Assembly: GCF_013401515.1 (NCBI RefSeq)
Contig: NZ_CP058531.1
Location: forward strand, 122,743-186,742
Source of the DNA: Halorarum halophilum
Lineage (GTDB): Archaea > Halobacteriota > Halobacteria > Halobacteriales > Haloferacaceae
Length of the DNA stretch: 64,000 nucleotides
Reading direction: 5' to 3'
The notes beneath the pieces are model-generated. The model did no database searches, had not been told where the DNA came from, and worked only from the letters and a program-made list of their open reading frames with translations. Positions 27,941 through 37,342 of this stretch are shown here, in pieces. Every line of letters begins with the position of its first letter. The stretch's first letter is position 1. The translations under genes and the position numbers were made by a program.

Positions 27941-28774
27941 ATGAGACTCGCAATGACCACCCTCGGTTGCCCGAAGTGGGATATCGAGACCGTCTTTACT
28001 AGGGCATCAGACTACGGGTTCGACGGTGTCGACTTCCGAGGGTTGCAGGAAAACCTAGATATCACTCGCCAACCGGAGTTTACGAGTGAGATGGATCAGA
28101 CACGGAGGCTCCTCGATGAGGCAGGGCTTTCCGTGAGCGCATTGAGCTCAAGCATCGAGATTTGCAACTCCGATTCTAGCGAGGAGAACGTCAGCCGGGC
28201 TCGACGATTGCTCCCCATCGCACACGGACTCGATGTAGAGTACATTCGTGTGTTCGGGAAAGGAGACTCGGATACGCAGTCGGACTCTGAGATGGCTAGA
28301 ACGGGACGAACGACGATGGAACAGATCTTGTCGCTTGAAGGTGCAACAGACGTCCAGTGGATCGTTGAGACCCACGATAACTGGACTCAGTCCGAAGACT
28401 GTCGTGTACTTGTTGACCGGGTCGATTCCCCGAATGTGAGCGTCCTCTGGGATGTCGGTCACACTGCTCGCACCGGCAGCGAAAGCCCTGCCGAGACCCT
28501 AGAGACGCTTGGATCCTCCATTGAGTACGTTCACATCAAAGACGCAGTCTACGAACCCGATCACGAATACGCGATGGACGACGGGTGGCGGTACGTCGCC
28601 CCTGGAACCGGTGAACTTCCACTGGCTGAGACCATTCAATTACTCCGAAGGGTGTGCTTCGACGGATGGGTATTGTTCGAACACGAGAAGCGCTGGCACC
28701 CCGAACTCCAGGACCCGGAACACGCTTACCCTGCGTTCGTTGATTGGTTTAAGAATCTCTCCAGAGGCCGGTGA
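27941..28774 (+). CDS. Sugar phosphate isomerase/epimerase-type TIM barrel
   Basis: 277 residues from ATG 27941. Xylose-isomerase-like fold: MTTLGCPKWDIETVFTRASDYGFDGVDFR at the start, metal-ligand region WIVETHDNW (Glu, His), VLWDVGHTAR (Asp, His), YVHIKDA (His, Asp) and WVLFEHEKRWHPE (Glu). All four divalent-metal positions are present. Probably interconverts a keto- or inositol-type sugar. Sits 130 bases after the IclR gene in the same direction, first enzyme of the island. Confidence 0.88.
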   Translation: MRLAMTTLGCPKWDIETVFTRASDYGFDGVDFRGLQENLDITRQPEFTSEMDQTRRLLDEAGLSVSALSSSIEICNSDSSEENVSRARRLLPIAHGLDVEYIRVFGKGDSDTQSDSEMARTGRTTMEQILSLEGATDVQWIVETHDNWTQSEDCRVLVDRVDSPNVSVLWDVGHTARTGSESPAETLETLGSSIEYVHIKDAVYEPDHEYAMDDGWRYVAPGTGELPLAETIQLLRRVCFDGWVLFEHEKRWHPELQDPEHAYPAFVDWFKNLSRGR

Positions 28775-29050
28775 ATCGTCTCCAGAGTTCGTTCAGACCC
28801 TCAGCCACCTGATCGTCGCCCTGGATTTCGTTGACGACGACTGTCCCGTCTTCGATTGTTTTCGGACAGTCGTCCGAGCGACAGGCTCCGAATGACGTTT
28901 TCACGAATCCGTAGCGGTGGTCTCACATGTATAAAGCATGACTTGCATATTGGCAATCAGCATGAGCTCGGTGTATATTGCGGTGCCGAATATTATCTCA
29001 ACAACGGTAACCAGAAAGGAGGCTCGGTGCAGATTTGTAATAGCCGAAGG

Positions 29051-29058
29051 TTTTTAAG
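29051..29058 (+). promoter_or_regulatory. TATA box of DapA-family gene
   Basis: TTTTTAAG, 31 bases before ATG 29082. The expected transcript start is within a few bases of the ATG. Confidence 0.5.
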
Positions 29059-29081
29059 GGAGTATGTGGAAGAGCAATCAG

Positions 29082-30005
29082 ATGAGCTATAATAGCCTCA
29101 AGCGACAACTTCAGGGAGTGGCGTTTACGACTGCTACCCCTTTTACTGAAGACGGGACGGAAGTGAATCACGACGCGCTTACCGAGAACCTCCAAACGAT
29201 CGAAAGCGCGGGCGGGAACATCTTCATACCCTGCGGAAACACTGGAGAGTACTACTCCCTCTCGAACAGCGAGCGAGTAGAAGTCGCGGCAACGCACTTC
29301 GAAGCAACCAGTGATGATGCAACTATTGTCGCGGGTGCTGGCGGGAGCACGAAAACAGCCAAGTCCCTCATCTCGCAGTACGAGAAATTGGGTGTGGATG
29401 CGGTCCTGATCATGTACCCCCGTCATACCTATATCCACGAACGGGGGTTGATCGAATACTTCCAGGAACTGGCGGATAGTACTGATCTCGGTCTCGTCAT
29501 TTACAAGCGTGGGGAGACGATTTCTCGCCAAGTGATCACGAAACTCTCGACCATCGAGAACGTTGTCGGCGTGAAGTATGCAGTGAACGACATCAATGAC
29601 TTCTCGCAGACGGTCTCGGACACGCCGGGAGATCTCGTCTGGCTGAACGGTATCGCCGAGCGGTATGCACCGTCGTTCGCCCTTGAAGGAGCTGAGGGAA
29701 ACACCACCGGAATCGGGAACTTCGTCCCCGAAGCGATCCTCTCGCTTCAGCAGGCAGTTGAGGACGAGGACTGGGAGCGGACGCAGCAAATCCGTGACCT
29801 CCTCAGACCGTTCGAGGATCTTCGCGAGGAGACCGGTCGCGACAATTCCCTCTCGAATGCGAACAACGTCCCCGCGGTGAAGTACGGGTTGGAACTGGCA
29901 GGGCTCTACGGTGGCCCGGTCAGGAAGCCACTGGTTGAACTTTGTGAGAAAGACAAACAGCGAATCGAGGAGTACTACCAGCAAGTCCAAGATGCGGCGC
30001 TCTAA
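29082..30005 (+). CDS. DapA-family lyase/dehydratase (keto-deoxy sugar acid)
   Basis: 307 residues from ATG 29082, chosen over the Met six codons upstream because of the TATA spacing. Schiff-base lysine is K165 in VVGVKYAVND and the partner tyrosine is Y141 in VIYKRGE; the substrate loop is GNTGEYYSL at 52-60. The family includes dihydrodipicolinate synthase, 2-keto-3-deoxygluconate aldolase and 5-dehydro-4-deoxyglucarate dehydratase. Next to uronate dehydrogenase-like and glucarate dehydratase genes, the last activity is the best guess: 5-keto-4-deoxyglucarate to 2-oxoglutarate semialdehyde. Sequence alone does not settle it. Confidence 0.88.
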   Translation: MSYNSLKRQLQGVAFTTATPFTEDGTEVNHDALTENLQTIESAGGNIFIPCGNTGEYYSLSNSERVEVAATHFEATSDDATIVAGAGGSTKTAKSLISQYEKLGVDAVLIMYPRHTYIHERGLIEYFQELADSTDLGLVIYKRGETISRQVITKLSTIENVVGVKYAVNDINDFSQTVSDTPGDLVWLNGIAERYAPSFALEGAEGNTTGIGNFVPEAILSLQQAVEDEDWERTQQIRDLLRPFEDLREETGRDNSLSNANNVPAVKYGLELAGLYGGPVRKPLVELCEKDKQRIEEYYQQVQDAAL

Positions 30006-30445
30006 CGGCAGATCCGGATGCTACCAACAGGTCCAAGATGCAACGAGGATACTGGTTCCAAGTTGTGCCTCCATGGACATGCCTGGCCTGATCCGGTAGA
30101 ACTGTAGACGTGGTTTTTAGCCGAGAATACCGCCAAACGGGAAGAGAGAGCTGTCAGAGAGTATCTCATATTGGCTATCGCCGCTGGTTGGTTGTCTCAC
30201 TACCTACCGAGTCTCGAGAGACATCCGAGAACGCCTACGTTGAAACTGAATCCGCCGGACCAGCGCACTCCTCATGATGCCGATACCGAATCCGTGACGT
30301 TGTCGTGATCTTTCGAGCGGCGAAGTTGACGGCCCATCGCTGTACCCTGATCTACGTTCGTAGCATCGCTATACCGATACTTGACCAATCACGATGAGGG
30401 ACGCAGGATTTAAGCGGGTACTCGCGAACTCGATAGCTTGAAACG
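30006..30445. other. Intergenic with partial duplication
   Basis: The bases just after the stop repeat the gene's 3' end imperfectly (CTACCA-CA-GTCCAAGATGC at 29977-29995 and 30018-30037), giving a second unused YQQVQDA reading. The rest holds no gene. A TATA-like GATTTAAGC lies near 30408 before the next gene. Confidence 0.5.
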
Positions 30446-31471
30446 ATGGATATCCTAGTTACACTTCCTGACCGGCAAAGAGGAACCCAGACGTTCTTTT
30501 CCGACGAACTAGCGGGTCGACTGGAAGGGCTCGGAACGGTAGAATGGAATAACAGCGAGTCGAATCTTACGCCTGACGAGCTCATAGATCATCTCGAAGG
30601 GGTCGACGTCTGTATGACTGGGTGGGGTTCGCCTTGTATCGACCGAGAAATCCTCCAATCAGTCGAGGACTGCCAGTTGGAACTAGTGACACACATCGGC
30701 GGAAGTGTCGCAGCTGTTGTGACTGACTATGCCTACGACACCGACGTCGCCGTCTGCAGCGCGAACGACGTGATGGCGAAGTTCGTCGGTGAGTACCTCA
30801 TCGCTGGCGCCTTGACGGCCCTTCGCAGTTTCCCAAGCTTCCACGCCGACATGATGGCTGGGAAGTGGGATCGGGATAACGAACGGGTGGACACGTTGTT
30901 CGACAAGACGGTCGGATTCGTGGGGCTGGGGACCATCGGGAAAAATTTCTTGGACCACCTGCAAAGCTTCGACGTGAACGTCATCATCTACGATCCGTAT
31001 ATCGCTGAAGAGGATTTGGCCGAGTGGGAGGCTGCCGAACTGGCCGGCCTCGAGGACGTGTTGACCCGGTCGGATCTGGTTTCAATCCACGTGTCGAAAA
31101 CCGAGGAAACCGTTCACCTGATGGACGAACAGCGACTCGGGCTGCTCCCGGATGGGTGCCTGCTTATCAACGCAGCCCGAGGAGCAATCGTCGACACGGA
31201 GGCGCTGCTCGATGAACTTCGGACTGGCCGCATCTCGGCAGTTCTGGACGTCTACGAGCATAAGAAGCTCGAACCAGACAGCGAACTGCGCGAGATAGAT
31301 AACGTGGTTCTCACGCCACACATGGCCGGGTCGGCAATCAGGCACCCACTCACTGCGGCGATGATTAACGAGGTGGAACGGTTCGCGCGGGACGATCCCC
31401 TCCAGCATAGGATCCCCTATGAGCAGTTTGAGCTGATGACGAGGCCGTGGATCCACGCCGACAAGGTGTGA
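30446..31471 (+). CDS. D-isomer-specific 2-hydroxyacid dehydrogenase
   Basis: 341 residues. NAD-binding motif G-L-G-T-I-G near residue 155 with Asp after it (IIYDPY, NAD-type). Catalytic Arg in LINAARGAIVDTEAL, Glu in LDVYEHKKLEPDSEL and His in VVLTPHMAGS. It would reduce or oxidise a 2-hydroxy/2-keto acid. In sugar-acid clusters such enzymes handle glyoxylate, hydroxypyruvate or keto-deoxy acids. Follows the DapA-family gene on the same strand with its own probable promoter. A broken relative lies at 48.5-48.8 kb. Confidence 0.92.
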   Translation: MDILVTLPDRQRGTQTFFSDELAGRLEGLGTVEWNNSESNLTPDELIDHLEGVDVCMTGWGSPCIDREILQSVEDCQLELVTHIGGSVAAVVTDYAYDTDVAVCSANDVMAKFVGEYLIAGALTALRSFPSFHADMMAGKWDRDNERVDTLFDKTVGFVGLGTIGKNFLDHLQSFDVNVIIYDPYIAEEDLAEWEAAELAGLEDVLTRSDLVSIHVSKTEETVHLMDEQRLGLLPDGCLLINAARGAIVDTEALLDELRTGRISAVLDVYEHKKLEPDSELREIDNVVLTPHMAGSAIRHPLTAAMINEVERFARDDPLQHRIPYEQFELMTRPWIHADKV

Positions 31472-31554
31472 TCACCCCCTGATGGACCGGACAACTGTTC
31501 GATAATAAGGCTCCCTTCCAAAGTTATAATAGAGGTCCCCAATCAGAGGAAGCC

Positions 31555-33369
31555 ATGCCATCAAACAGAGATAAGCACATCGACACCAGTCGTACAGCGG
31601 GCACTGCGGTCGGCGATCCCGTATTGTTCACCAACCGTGGCGCGAGACACGCGGTGACTGGGAACCACGGTAAGCAAGCGGAGTACGTCGAGAGCGAGGA
31701 TACGACCTTCGTCGTCATTCGCGGAGACCTTGGTCAGCAGTACGCGCTGACCTACGATCACAAGGCTCGCGAGCGGTCTCCCCACTATCGGATCGATGCA
31801 GACCACATGGCAGACGACCGCCACGCCAGTCCAGCATTAGCCATCGACGACGACGGGATCATCCACGTCTTCTACAGCTCGCACAACAGCTACCATTACT
31901 ACGCCCGCAGCGAGAACCCCTACGATGTCACCTCTTGGGAGCGAAGGGGGCAGATGACTGACGTTCCGGAAGGTACGTATCCGATTCCATTGGTATACGA
32001 CAACGATGTCTACGTACTCTACCGGACCGGTGGCGGCTACGCCGACGGAAGCAGTTCCCACGGTGATACCTATCCCGTCCACGAATTCGCGACCATCGTC
32101 CGCTCGACAGATGGCGGGGATACCTGGCAAGACATTGGTCCGGTACTGGACGTGACTGAGCACTCCGAGCAGGATTCGGACGCGTACATTACGGACTTCG
32201 ATGAGCGTGACGGTAAGTTCCATATCTCCTGGTTCGTCGCCAACGGCGACAACCATGACGACTATCACTCCGACGCGTACCACGCGTACTACGATCCGGA
32301 GATGGGTGAGATGTACGACCTTGCTGGCAACAGCTACGGCGACACCGTCGCATGGAGCCAACACGATGAGGGCAACGTCAAGGTGTACGATGGCGAGTAC
32401 GTCACTCCGGTCAAGCACGCTCTCGGCGAGGACCAGACACACGTCGTCTTCGGAGCCGAACATCCAGACCGAGGCGACGGGCAGTACTTCCTCGCCACGT
32501 GGAACGACGGCTGGGATCTTGAGGAGATCCCCGGCGCGACGCACAATTACAAATGGAAGAAATGTGACGCTCGGATCTCTGACGACGGGTATGTCGAAGC
32601 TCACCTGATCACCGACGACGACGGCGTCTTGCACCTGGAGAACGGGCGACGCCACAGCGTCGGTAATTACGACGTCTTCGTCAAGGACGACGACGGGGAG
32701 TGGACTTCGCGGCGCCTGGTCGAGCGCTATTACCACGAAGGCGTCTCCATCGTCCGCGAGGGTGCGGAAAACATCGCCGTCGTGCGTAACGGGCTCGACG
32801 AGTTCGCGGCACTCGGCGCCGAGTACACTCCGATGGACGACTCACGGCAGCGCCCGATGGCTCGCGTGTGGGCCGTCGGTGATATCGACATCAGCCCGGC
32901 CTTACAGTACATGAACGACCAGCCAAAGACGGTCGCCCAGCGCCACCGCTTCTCGGAGAATCCTGCCCAGTTCAACCACGGCACCGGTGACGATGGCTGG
33001 CTTCAGCTCTTGGAATTCGCCGGTGCGGGCTACAGCAGCATGTTCGGCCTCGGGATCAATGCCCCCGAGCGGACGCTGCACCTGCTCGGGCACGAGGAGT
33101 GGACTGATAGGGTTTCGCTGTCGGTCCGCAACGCTGCCGAGAATGTCTTGGAGGCCCGCAGCGACGGCACCGCCCACCTGGGTAACAACGGTCTAGTCTA
33201 TCCGCAAAAAGACATCGCAGAGGGCGGCTACGTCGGCGTCCACGACGGCGAGATAGTCCAGAACGACGACAATCAGAACGACAATCCCGAGGGTCTCTGG
33301 CGCTGGGACGCGGCCGGCGCACAGTGGAAGCTTGAGCGCGACCCGACAACGACTGTCTCGCCAGAGTGA
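31555..33369 (+). CDS. BNR_4-type beta-propeller protein, possible polysaccharide lyase
   Basis: 604 residues. Seven-bladed propeller-like pattern with BNR/Asp-box features: HASPALAIDDDGIIHVFYSS, VRSTDGGDTWQDIG, KFHISWFVANGD and THVVFGAEHPDRGD. His/Tyr-rich blades (NSYHYYARSENPYD, DAYHAYYD) and a smaller C-terminal domain follow. PF15892-type proteins include ulvan and rhamnogalacturonan lyases (PL24/25 type) and uncharacterised glycan enzymes. No Sec or Tat signal is present, so action in the cytoplasm on imported oligomers is likely. A TATA-like GTTATAATA about 30 bases upstream gives it its own promoter. Substrate unknown. Confidence 0.75.
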   Translation: MPSNRDKHIDTSRTAGTAVGDPVLFTNRGARHAVTGNHGKQAEYVESEDTTFVVIRGDLGQQYALTYDHKARERSPHYRIDADHMADDRHASPALAIDDDGIIHVFYSSHNSYHYYARSENPYDVTSWERRGQMTDVPEGTYPIPLVYDNDVYVLYRTGGGYADGSSSHGDTYPVHEFATIVRSTDGGDTWQDIGPVLDVTEHSEQDSDAYITDFDERDGKFHISWFVANGDNHDDYHSDAYHAYYDPEMGEMYDLAGNSYGDTVAWSQHDEGNVKVYDGEYVTPVKHALGEDQTHVVFGAEHPDRGDGQYFLATWNDGWDLEEIPGATHNYKWKKCDARISDDGYVEAHLITDDDGVLHLENGRRHSVGNYDVFVKDDDGEWTSRRLVERYYHEGVSIVREGAENIAVVRNGLDEFAALGAEYTPMDDSRQRPMARVWAVGDIDISPALQYMNDQPKTVAQRHRFSENPAQFNHGTGDDGWLQLLEFAGAGYSSMFGLGINAPERTLHLLGHEEWTDRVSLSVRNAAENVLEARSDGTAHLGNNGLVYPQKDIAEGGYVGVHDGEIVQNDDNQNDNPEGLWRWDAAGAQWKLERDPTTTVSPE

Positions 33370-33399
33370 ACGGCTGACGAGTATTCATATATTCTCATA

Positions 33400-33418
33400 A
33401 TCTAATTATCAATTAGAT
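33400..33418. promoter_or_regulatory. Palindromic operator candidate
   Basis: ATCTAATT-ATC-AATTAGAT, a perfect 8-bp inverted repeat, 14 bases upstream of the TATA box of the beta-helix gene. That is the usual place for an activator or repressor site in archaeal promoters. Confidence 0.5.
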
Positions 33419-33431
33419 ATATATGATGTTA

Positions 33432-33438
33432 GATTATA
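33432..33438 (+). promoter_or_regulatory. TATA box of beta-helix gene
   Basis: GATTATA, 26 bases before ATG 33458, consistent with a leaderless transcript. Confidence 0.5.
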
Positions 33439-33457
33439 GGCCGATACGGGATATCTA

Positions 33458-34606
33458 ATGTTCCCAAGACAATCACGACGAAACGTGCTCCGCAGAGCGG
33501 CCGCCGTTGGTGTCCTAGGTGGTCTCACAGGCATTGGTACGACCGGCTCGGTCAGCGCCGCGTCCGGCGACGATGACAGACTCATCGTCGACAAGCAATC
33601 GAACGGTGAAGGGGACAGGTACTCAACGATTCAGGACGCGATTGACGATGCCTACGCCGGGGACACGATCCACGTGACTCCGGGGCGATACCTAGAGAAC
33701 TTAGAGACCGTTCGCGGCGGCGGCCCCGGGGCCCCGATCACGATCACCGGCCCGCGGTCGGCGGTGTACTCCGGCGGCGGCGACGCCCGGAGCTTTGAAA
33801 TCAAGCACAGCCACGTTCACCTGACCGGGCTCACCCTCAACGGGCTCCACGATCCGGACAATCCGGACGTAGAGTCGTCATACCGGGACAAGCTCGTCTA
33901 CTGCGTCCCCGAGACGCCCGAGTACCTCACCGACGTCAAGATCACGCCCCACGCCGTCGGCAACACGACCGGCGAAGCGATCCGCCTGAAGATGATCTAC
34001 GGCGCCGAAGTCGGCGACTTCGAAGTCATCGGCCCGACCGGGGTCTCGCACTACCTGTTCGACGAGAGCGGGTCGAACGGCGAAGTTGTCTACGTGGGGA
34101 CCTCGCCGTCGCAACTTGAGAAGAACCCTGGCGGCGAGGTGGACCGCTCGCACGACGTCCACGTCCACCACGTCGACAACAGCGCCGGGCACGTGAACTC
34201 GGAGCTGGTCAACACGAAGGAGGGGACCTATGACGTTCTCGTCGAGTACTGTACCGGGTACGGCTCCGCGTACATCCACGGCGGGGAGGTCAACATCCAA
34301 GGCGAGCGGTCGACAGTCCGCTACTGCGACCTCTCGCACAACGCCGGCGCTGGCATCAGACTCGGCGTCAGTACGTCCCACGAAGACGTGCCATACGCCG
34401 GCGAGAAGAACTCGGTGTACTACAACCGGCTGCTGGACAACGACGGGGCGGCGCTCAAGCTCCCGACCAGCGACGCCGAGGACCAAGAGGTCCTCTGTGG
34501 CAACGAGTACGATGGCGGCACGAACGATGACCCCGGTAAGGCCTGTCCCACGTACCTCCCGGAACCGAAGGGGCACGTCGGCCACAAGGGCGGCCAGGGT
34601 AACTGA
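33458..34606 (+). CDS. Tat-exported right-handed beta-helix protein (putative polysaccharide lyase)
   Basis: 382 residues. N-terminus carries a twin-arginine signal (SRRNVLRRAAAVGVLGGLTG), ending near VSA-ASG. The body opens with YSTIQDAIDDAYAGDTIHV and GAPITITGP, the entry to a pectate-lyase-like parallel beta-helix, with repeating turns such as NVHHVDNSAGHV-type and TVRYCDLSHNAGAGIRLG. Exported folded, as usual in haloarchaea. Family folds include pectate, alginate (PL6) and chondroitin lyases; catalytic residues cannot be fixed by eye. With the neighbouring uronate enzymes, a secreted polyuronate lyase is the leading hypothesis. Confidence 0.8.
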   Translation: MFPRQSRRNVLRRAAAVGVLGGLTGIGTTGSVSAASGDDDRLIVDKQSNGEGDRYSTIQDAIDDAYAGDTIHVTPGRYLENLETVRGGGPGAPITITGPRSAVYSGGGDARSFEIKHSHVHLTGLTLNGLHDPDNPDVESSYRDKLVYCVPETPEYLTDVKITPHAVGNTTGEAIRLKMIYGAEVGDFEVIGPTGVSHYLFDESGSNGEVVYVGTSPSQLEKNPGGEVDRSHDVHVHHVDNSAGHVNSELVNTKEGTYDVLVEYCTGYGSAYIHGGEVNIQGERSTVRYCDLSHNAGAGIRLGVSTSHEDVPYAGEKNSVYYNRLLDNDGAALKLPTSDAEDQEVLCGNEYDGGTNDDPGKACPTYLPEPKGHVGHKGGQGN

Positions 34607-34760
34607 GCACCCCTCCGCCAGACGGGAACAGCGCACTTTTTCGCTACGCAGGGACGCGAACGGGTTCGGTGAGCGCCCGCCAAGTAATCGGTGCGTACGA
34701 ACCGCCGGAACGACGGATTTCGTCAAGTATATAGACCAACAACGGAGAAATCTTTCAATC

Positions 34761-35630
34761 ATGGACGTACTAGCAACTGGAGTATACGGTCGGTGTGGCA
34801 CTGCGATCATCGAGCATCTACACGACCGTGACGAGTACGACTTCACGTACCTCAACAGGTCGGACAGATCAGACGATCACCCGTGGGGTGGGTACGATAC
34901 GTACCTGGCAGATGTCACGGATTACGAGGCGATGAGACCGGCGTTCGACGGACAGGACGCCGTCATTCACCTCGCGGCCTTCCCCTACACGTACGGGTCG
35001 TGGGAAGACGTGAAAGGACCCAACACCGACGGGATATACAACGCCCTCGAGGCGGCCCGGGCGGCCGAGGTCGAGACCTTCGTCTACGGATCGACGAATC
35101 ACGTGATGGGCATGTACGAGATAGACAACGCGCCGGAGATCTATTACGGGGATGCGGACGTCATGATCGACCACACGGACCCGAAGCGTCCGGACTCGAT
35201 TTACGGCGCGACGAAGTCGTTCGGCGAAGATTTGGGCCGCTACTACGTCGAGAACCACGAGCATCCCAAGCGCTTCTACGCGATCCGCATCTGTAGCGTC
35301 CGGATGCCCGAGTGGGACCACCCGTACGGCGACGCCGAGCGCATGGTCCAGGAGGGCGAGTTCGAGGCCGGAAGCGGCGAGAACCAACAGATCGAACGGG
35401 GCAGCGAAGAGTACGAGGAGCAGGTTGCACGCATGAAGTGTATGTGGCAGTCTCGCCGGGATTTCGCCCATCAGGTCGACTGCTGCCTCCAGGATGATTC
35501 GGTCGAGTTCGACATCTTCAACGGCGTCAGCGACAACGACCGCCGCTGGTACGATATCGAGCACGCCCGAGAGGTCCTCGGCTATAATCCCCAAGATAAC
35601 GGTGAAGACTGGGACGCCCCGCCCGAGTAA
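34761..35630 (+). CDS. NAD-dependent epimerase/dehydratase, uronate dehydrogenase-like
   Basis: 289 residues from ATG 34761 with TATA-like TATATAG about 30 bases upstream; the longer open frame upstream is antisense/shadow of the beta-helix gene. Short-chain extended fold: GVYGRCG glycine motif, HLAAFPY, catalytic Y-x3-K in YGATKSFGEDLG. The C-terminal DNDRRWYDIEHAREVLGYNPQDN is the ending typical of uronate dehydrogenases. It would oxidise D-galacturonate or D-glucuronate to the aldarolactone, feeding the glucarate dehydratase at 47 kb. Confidence 0.88.
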   Translation: MDVLATGVYGRCGTAIIEHLHDRDEYDFTYLNRSDRSDDHPWGGYDTYLADVTDYEAMRPAFDGQDAVIHLAAFPYTYGSWEDVKGPNTDGIYNALEAARAAEVETFVYGSTNHVMGMYEIDNAPEIYYGDADVMIDHTDPKRPDSIYGATKSFGEDLGRYYVENHEHPKRFYAIRICSVRMPEWDHPYGDAERMVQEGEFEAGSGENQQIERGSEEYEEQVARMKCMWQSRRDFAHQVDCCLQDDSVEFDIFNGVSDNDRRWYDIEHAREVLGYNPQDNGEDWDAPPE

Positions 35631-35978
35631 CTGTTCTTTGTCGGGAGTGGGTGGCACCGAAATAGCCCTTCGATTCGATCCAGTTTCGACAGCGAATCTG
35701 TGAAAAACGAGCGGAGAGTCTGGACCGGCATTGCGCAGGGGGACCACTCGGTTACCGATCCTGTGATAGAGCACCGATGCAGGGTCTTCCCGTGGATGTC
35801 ATTCGGCACAATCTCCGCGAGAGCTGCCACGCTTCAGTCCACGAAAAAGTTCGCGAACGCAGAGTCGATGATGCATGCTATCGGATGATAACTAACGGAT
35901 CTCAGCCCCGGATCCTCTCCTGAGAGCTACGATCTGGCCAACTGGATGAAAATGAGGAACGCGACCGCTTCGGTAGCC
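35631..35978. other. Intergenic, no gene recognised
   Basis: Convergent region between the uronate dehydrogenase-like gene and the cupin. No recognised feature. Confidence 0.4.
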
Positions 35979-36320
35979 TTAGTCCCAGGGCGTGCCGTCT
36001 CGGGCGGGACTGAAGACGTCGATACCAGATACCGGCTCGTCCGTGTTGTTCTCAGAGGCGTGTGGCACGTCGCCCGGGATGACATACGAGTCGCCTGCCT
36101 CGAACTCGAAGGGTTCTCCGTCTAGAATAACCGTGAACGTGCCTTCAAGGATGTAGACGATCTGTTCGTGGGGATGGCTGTGCTCCATCGCCGTCGCACC
36201 CGGATCGAAACGGAAGTGCTGGGCGTTCATATTCTCACCGGCGACGAGTTGGGTCACCCGGACCCCTTCCTCAGGCTCTATCGTCTCCTGTTCGGAGATG
36301 GAAGTTCTCTCCATATCCAT
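35979..36320 (-). CDS. Cupin protein, KdgF-like
   Basis: 113 residues forming one cupin barrel: motif 1 MEHSHPHEQIVYILEGTF (two His and one Glu as metal ligands) and motif 2 GDSYVIPGDVPHASEN with the third His. KdgF proteins have this size and H-S-H-P-H-E-Q signature, and they open the cyclic form of 4,5-unsaturated uronates released by lyases. Placement beside putative lyases and a uronate dehydrogenase fits that role. It is the only minus-strand gene in the island, divergent from the aldo/keto reductase. General sugar-binding cupin is the alternative. Confidence 0.8.
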   Translation of the reverse strand: MDMERTSISEQETIEPEEGVRVTQLVAGENMNAQHFRFDPGATAMEHSHPHEQIVYILEGTFTVILDGEPFEFEAGDSYVIPGDVPHASENNTDEPVSGIDVFSPARDGTPWD

Positions 36321-36502
36321 AGATTAGATCCCTCACACCTAAACGTACTGATTACCCACCGGACAGCGATATCGGTGGTCTCTCTACTGGATGTACAGTG
36401 TTTGGCAGGTGTCGTGAGTTGTCTCACCAAGGCTGACAGCAGCAGTGTAAACGGGATTCCCGAATAGTTAAGACAGTGTGTGATGTTTCGTTTAACGAAC
36501 TC

Positions 36503-37342
36503 ATGACAATCCCAGAGGTAACACTCCCAAGTGGTGACAAGATCCCGACCGTCGGAAAGGGTACCTGGAACCTCGACAACGAAACGGTCCAGAGCTCTGT
36601 GCAGGCCGCACTCAACGCCGGATACACGCACGTCGATACAGCCGAAGGGTACGGAAACGAAGCCGCAATCGGCGAGGCGCTTGCCGAGTACGAGCGTGAC
36701 GAGATATTTCTCACCTCTAAGGTGCTCCCGAAGCACCTCAGCTACAACTCGCTCGTCGAAGCCTGTGAACAATCTCTGGAGCGACTGGGTACCGACTATC
36801 TCGATCTGTACCTAATCCACTGGCCAAACCCAGCAGTCTCACTTCGAGAGTCCCTCGACGCGATGGCGACGCTGCACGACCGAGGGCTGATTCGAAACGT
36901 CGGCGTTTCAAACTTCAGCGCGTACCAGTTGAGCTGTGCGCAGCACATCAGCGACGTGCCAATTGCAGTCAACCAGATCGAATTCCACCCGTGGTTCCAG
37001 CGACCGGACCTCGTCGACTACTGCTCTAAGACCGACACCGTCATCGAGGCTGCCGCCCCGCTCGCACGGACGGAAATTCTCGGTGACAGCACTGTCCAAG
37101 AACTGGCTGACAAGTACGAAAAGAATCCAGCCCAGATTGCCCTCCGGTGGGCTATCGAGAACGAGGTTGTAGTCTTACCCAAGTCGACCTCACCCGAACA
37201 CATCGAACAGAATATCGAGCTGTTTGACTTCAGGATTGACGACGCTGACCGCGATCTCTTGGATGACCTCGATCGCGACCAACCGGTTTACGACACCCCT
37301 GCGAAGGACTGGACCGGCCACACCTACGGAATCCCCAAATAG
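36503..37342 (+). CDS. Aldo/keto reductase
   Basis: 279 residues from ATG 36503; nine upstream in-frame codons lack family character. Catalytic tetrad visible: Asp and Tyr in HVDTAEGYGNE, Lys in FLTSKVLP, His in LYLIHWPNP. NADP-binding end VVLPKSTSPEHIEQN. Reduces aldehydes or ketones with NAD(P)H. In sugar-acid pathways such enzymes reduce uronates or 2-keto-3-deoxy intermediates, or act on 2,5-diketo acids. Divergent from the cupin, so shared regulation is possible. Confidence 0.93.
   Translation: MTIPEVTLPSGDKIPTVGKGTWNLDNETVQSSVQAALNAGYTHVDTAEGYGNEAAIGEALAEYERDEIFLTSKVLPKHLSYNSLVEACEQSLERLGTDYLDLYLIHWPNPAVSLRESLDAMATLHDRGLIRNVGVSNFSAYQLSCAQHISDVPIAVNQIEFHPWFQRPDLVDYCSKTDTVIEAAAPLARTEILGDSTVQELADKYEKNPAQIALRWAIENEVVVLPKSTSPEHIEQNIELFDFRIDDADRDLLDDLDRDQPVYDTPAKDWTGHTYGIPK

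Noticed and set aside
31837..32736. 299-codon minus-strand frame
   Set aside because: Antisense of the BNR propeller gene; Val/Asp-rich shadow.
33878..34855. 325-codon minus-strand frame
   Set aside because: Antisense of the beta-helix and uronate dehydrogenase-like genes.
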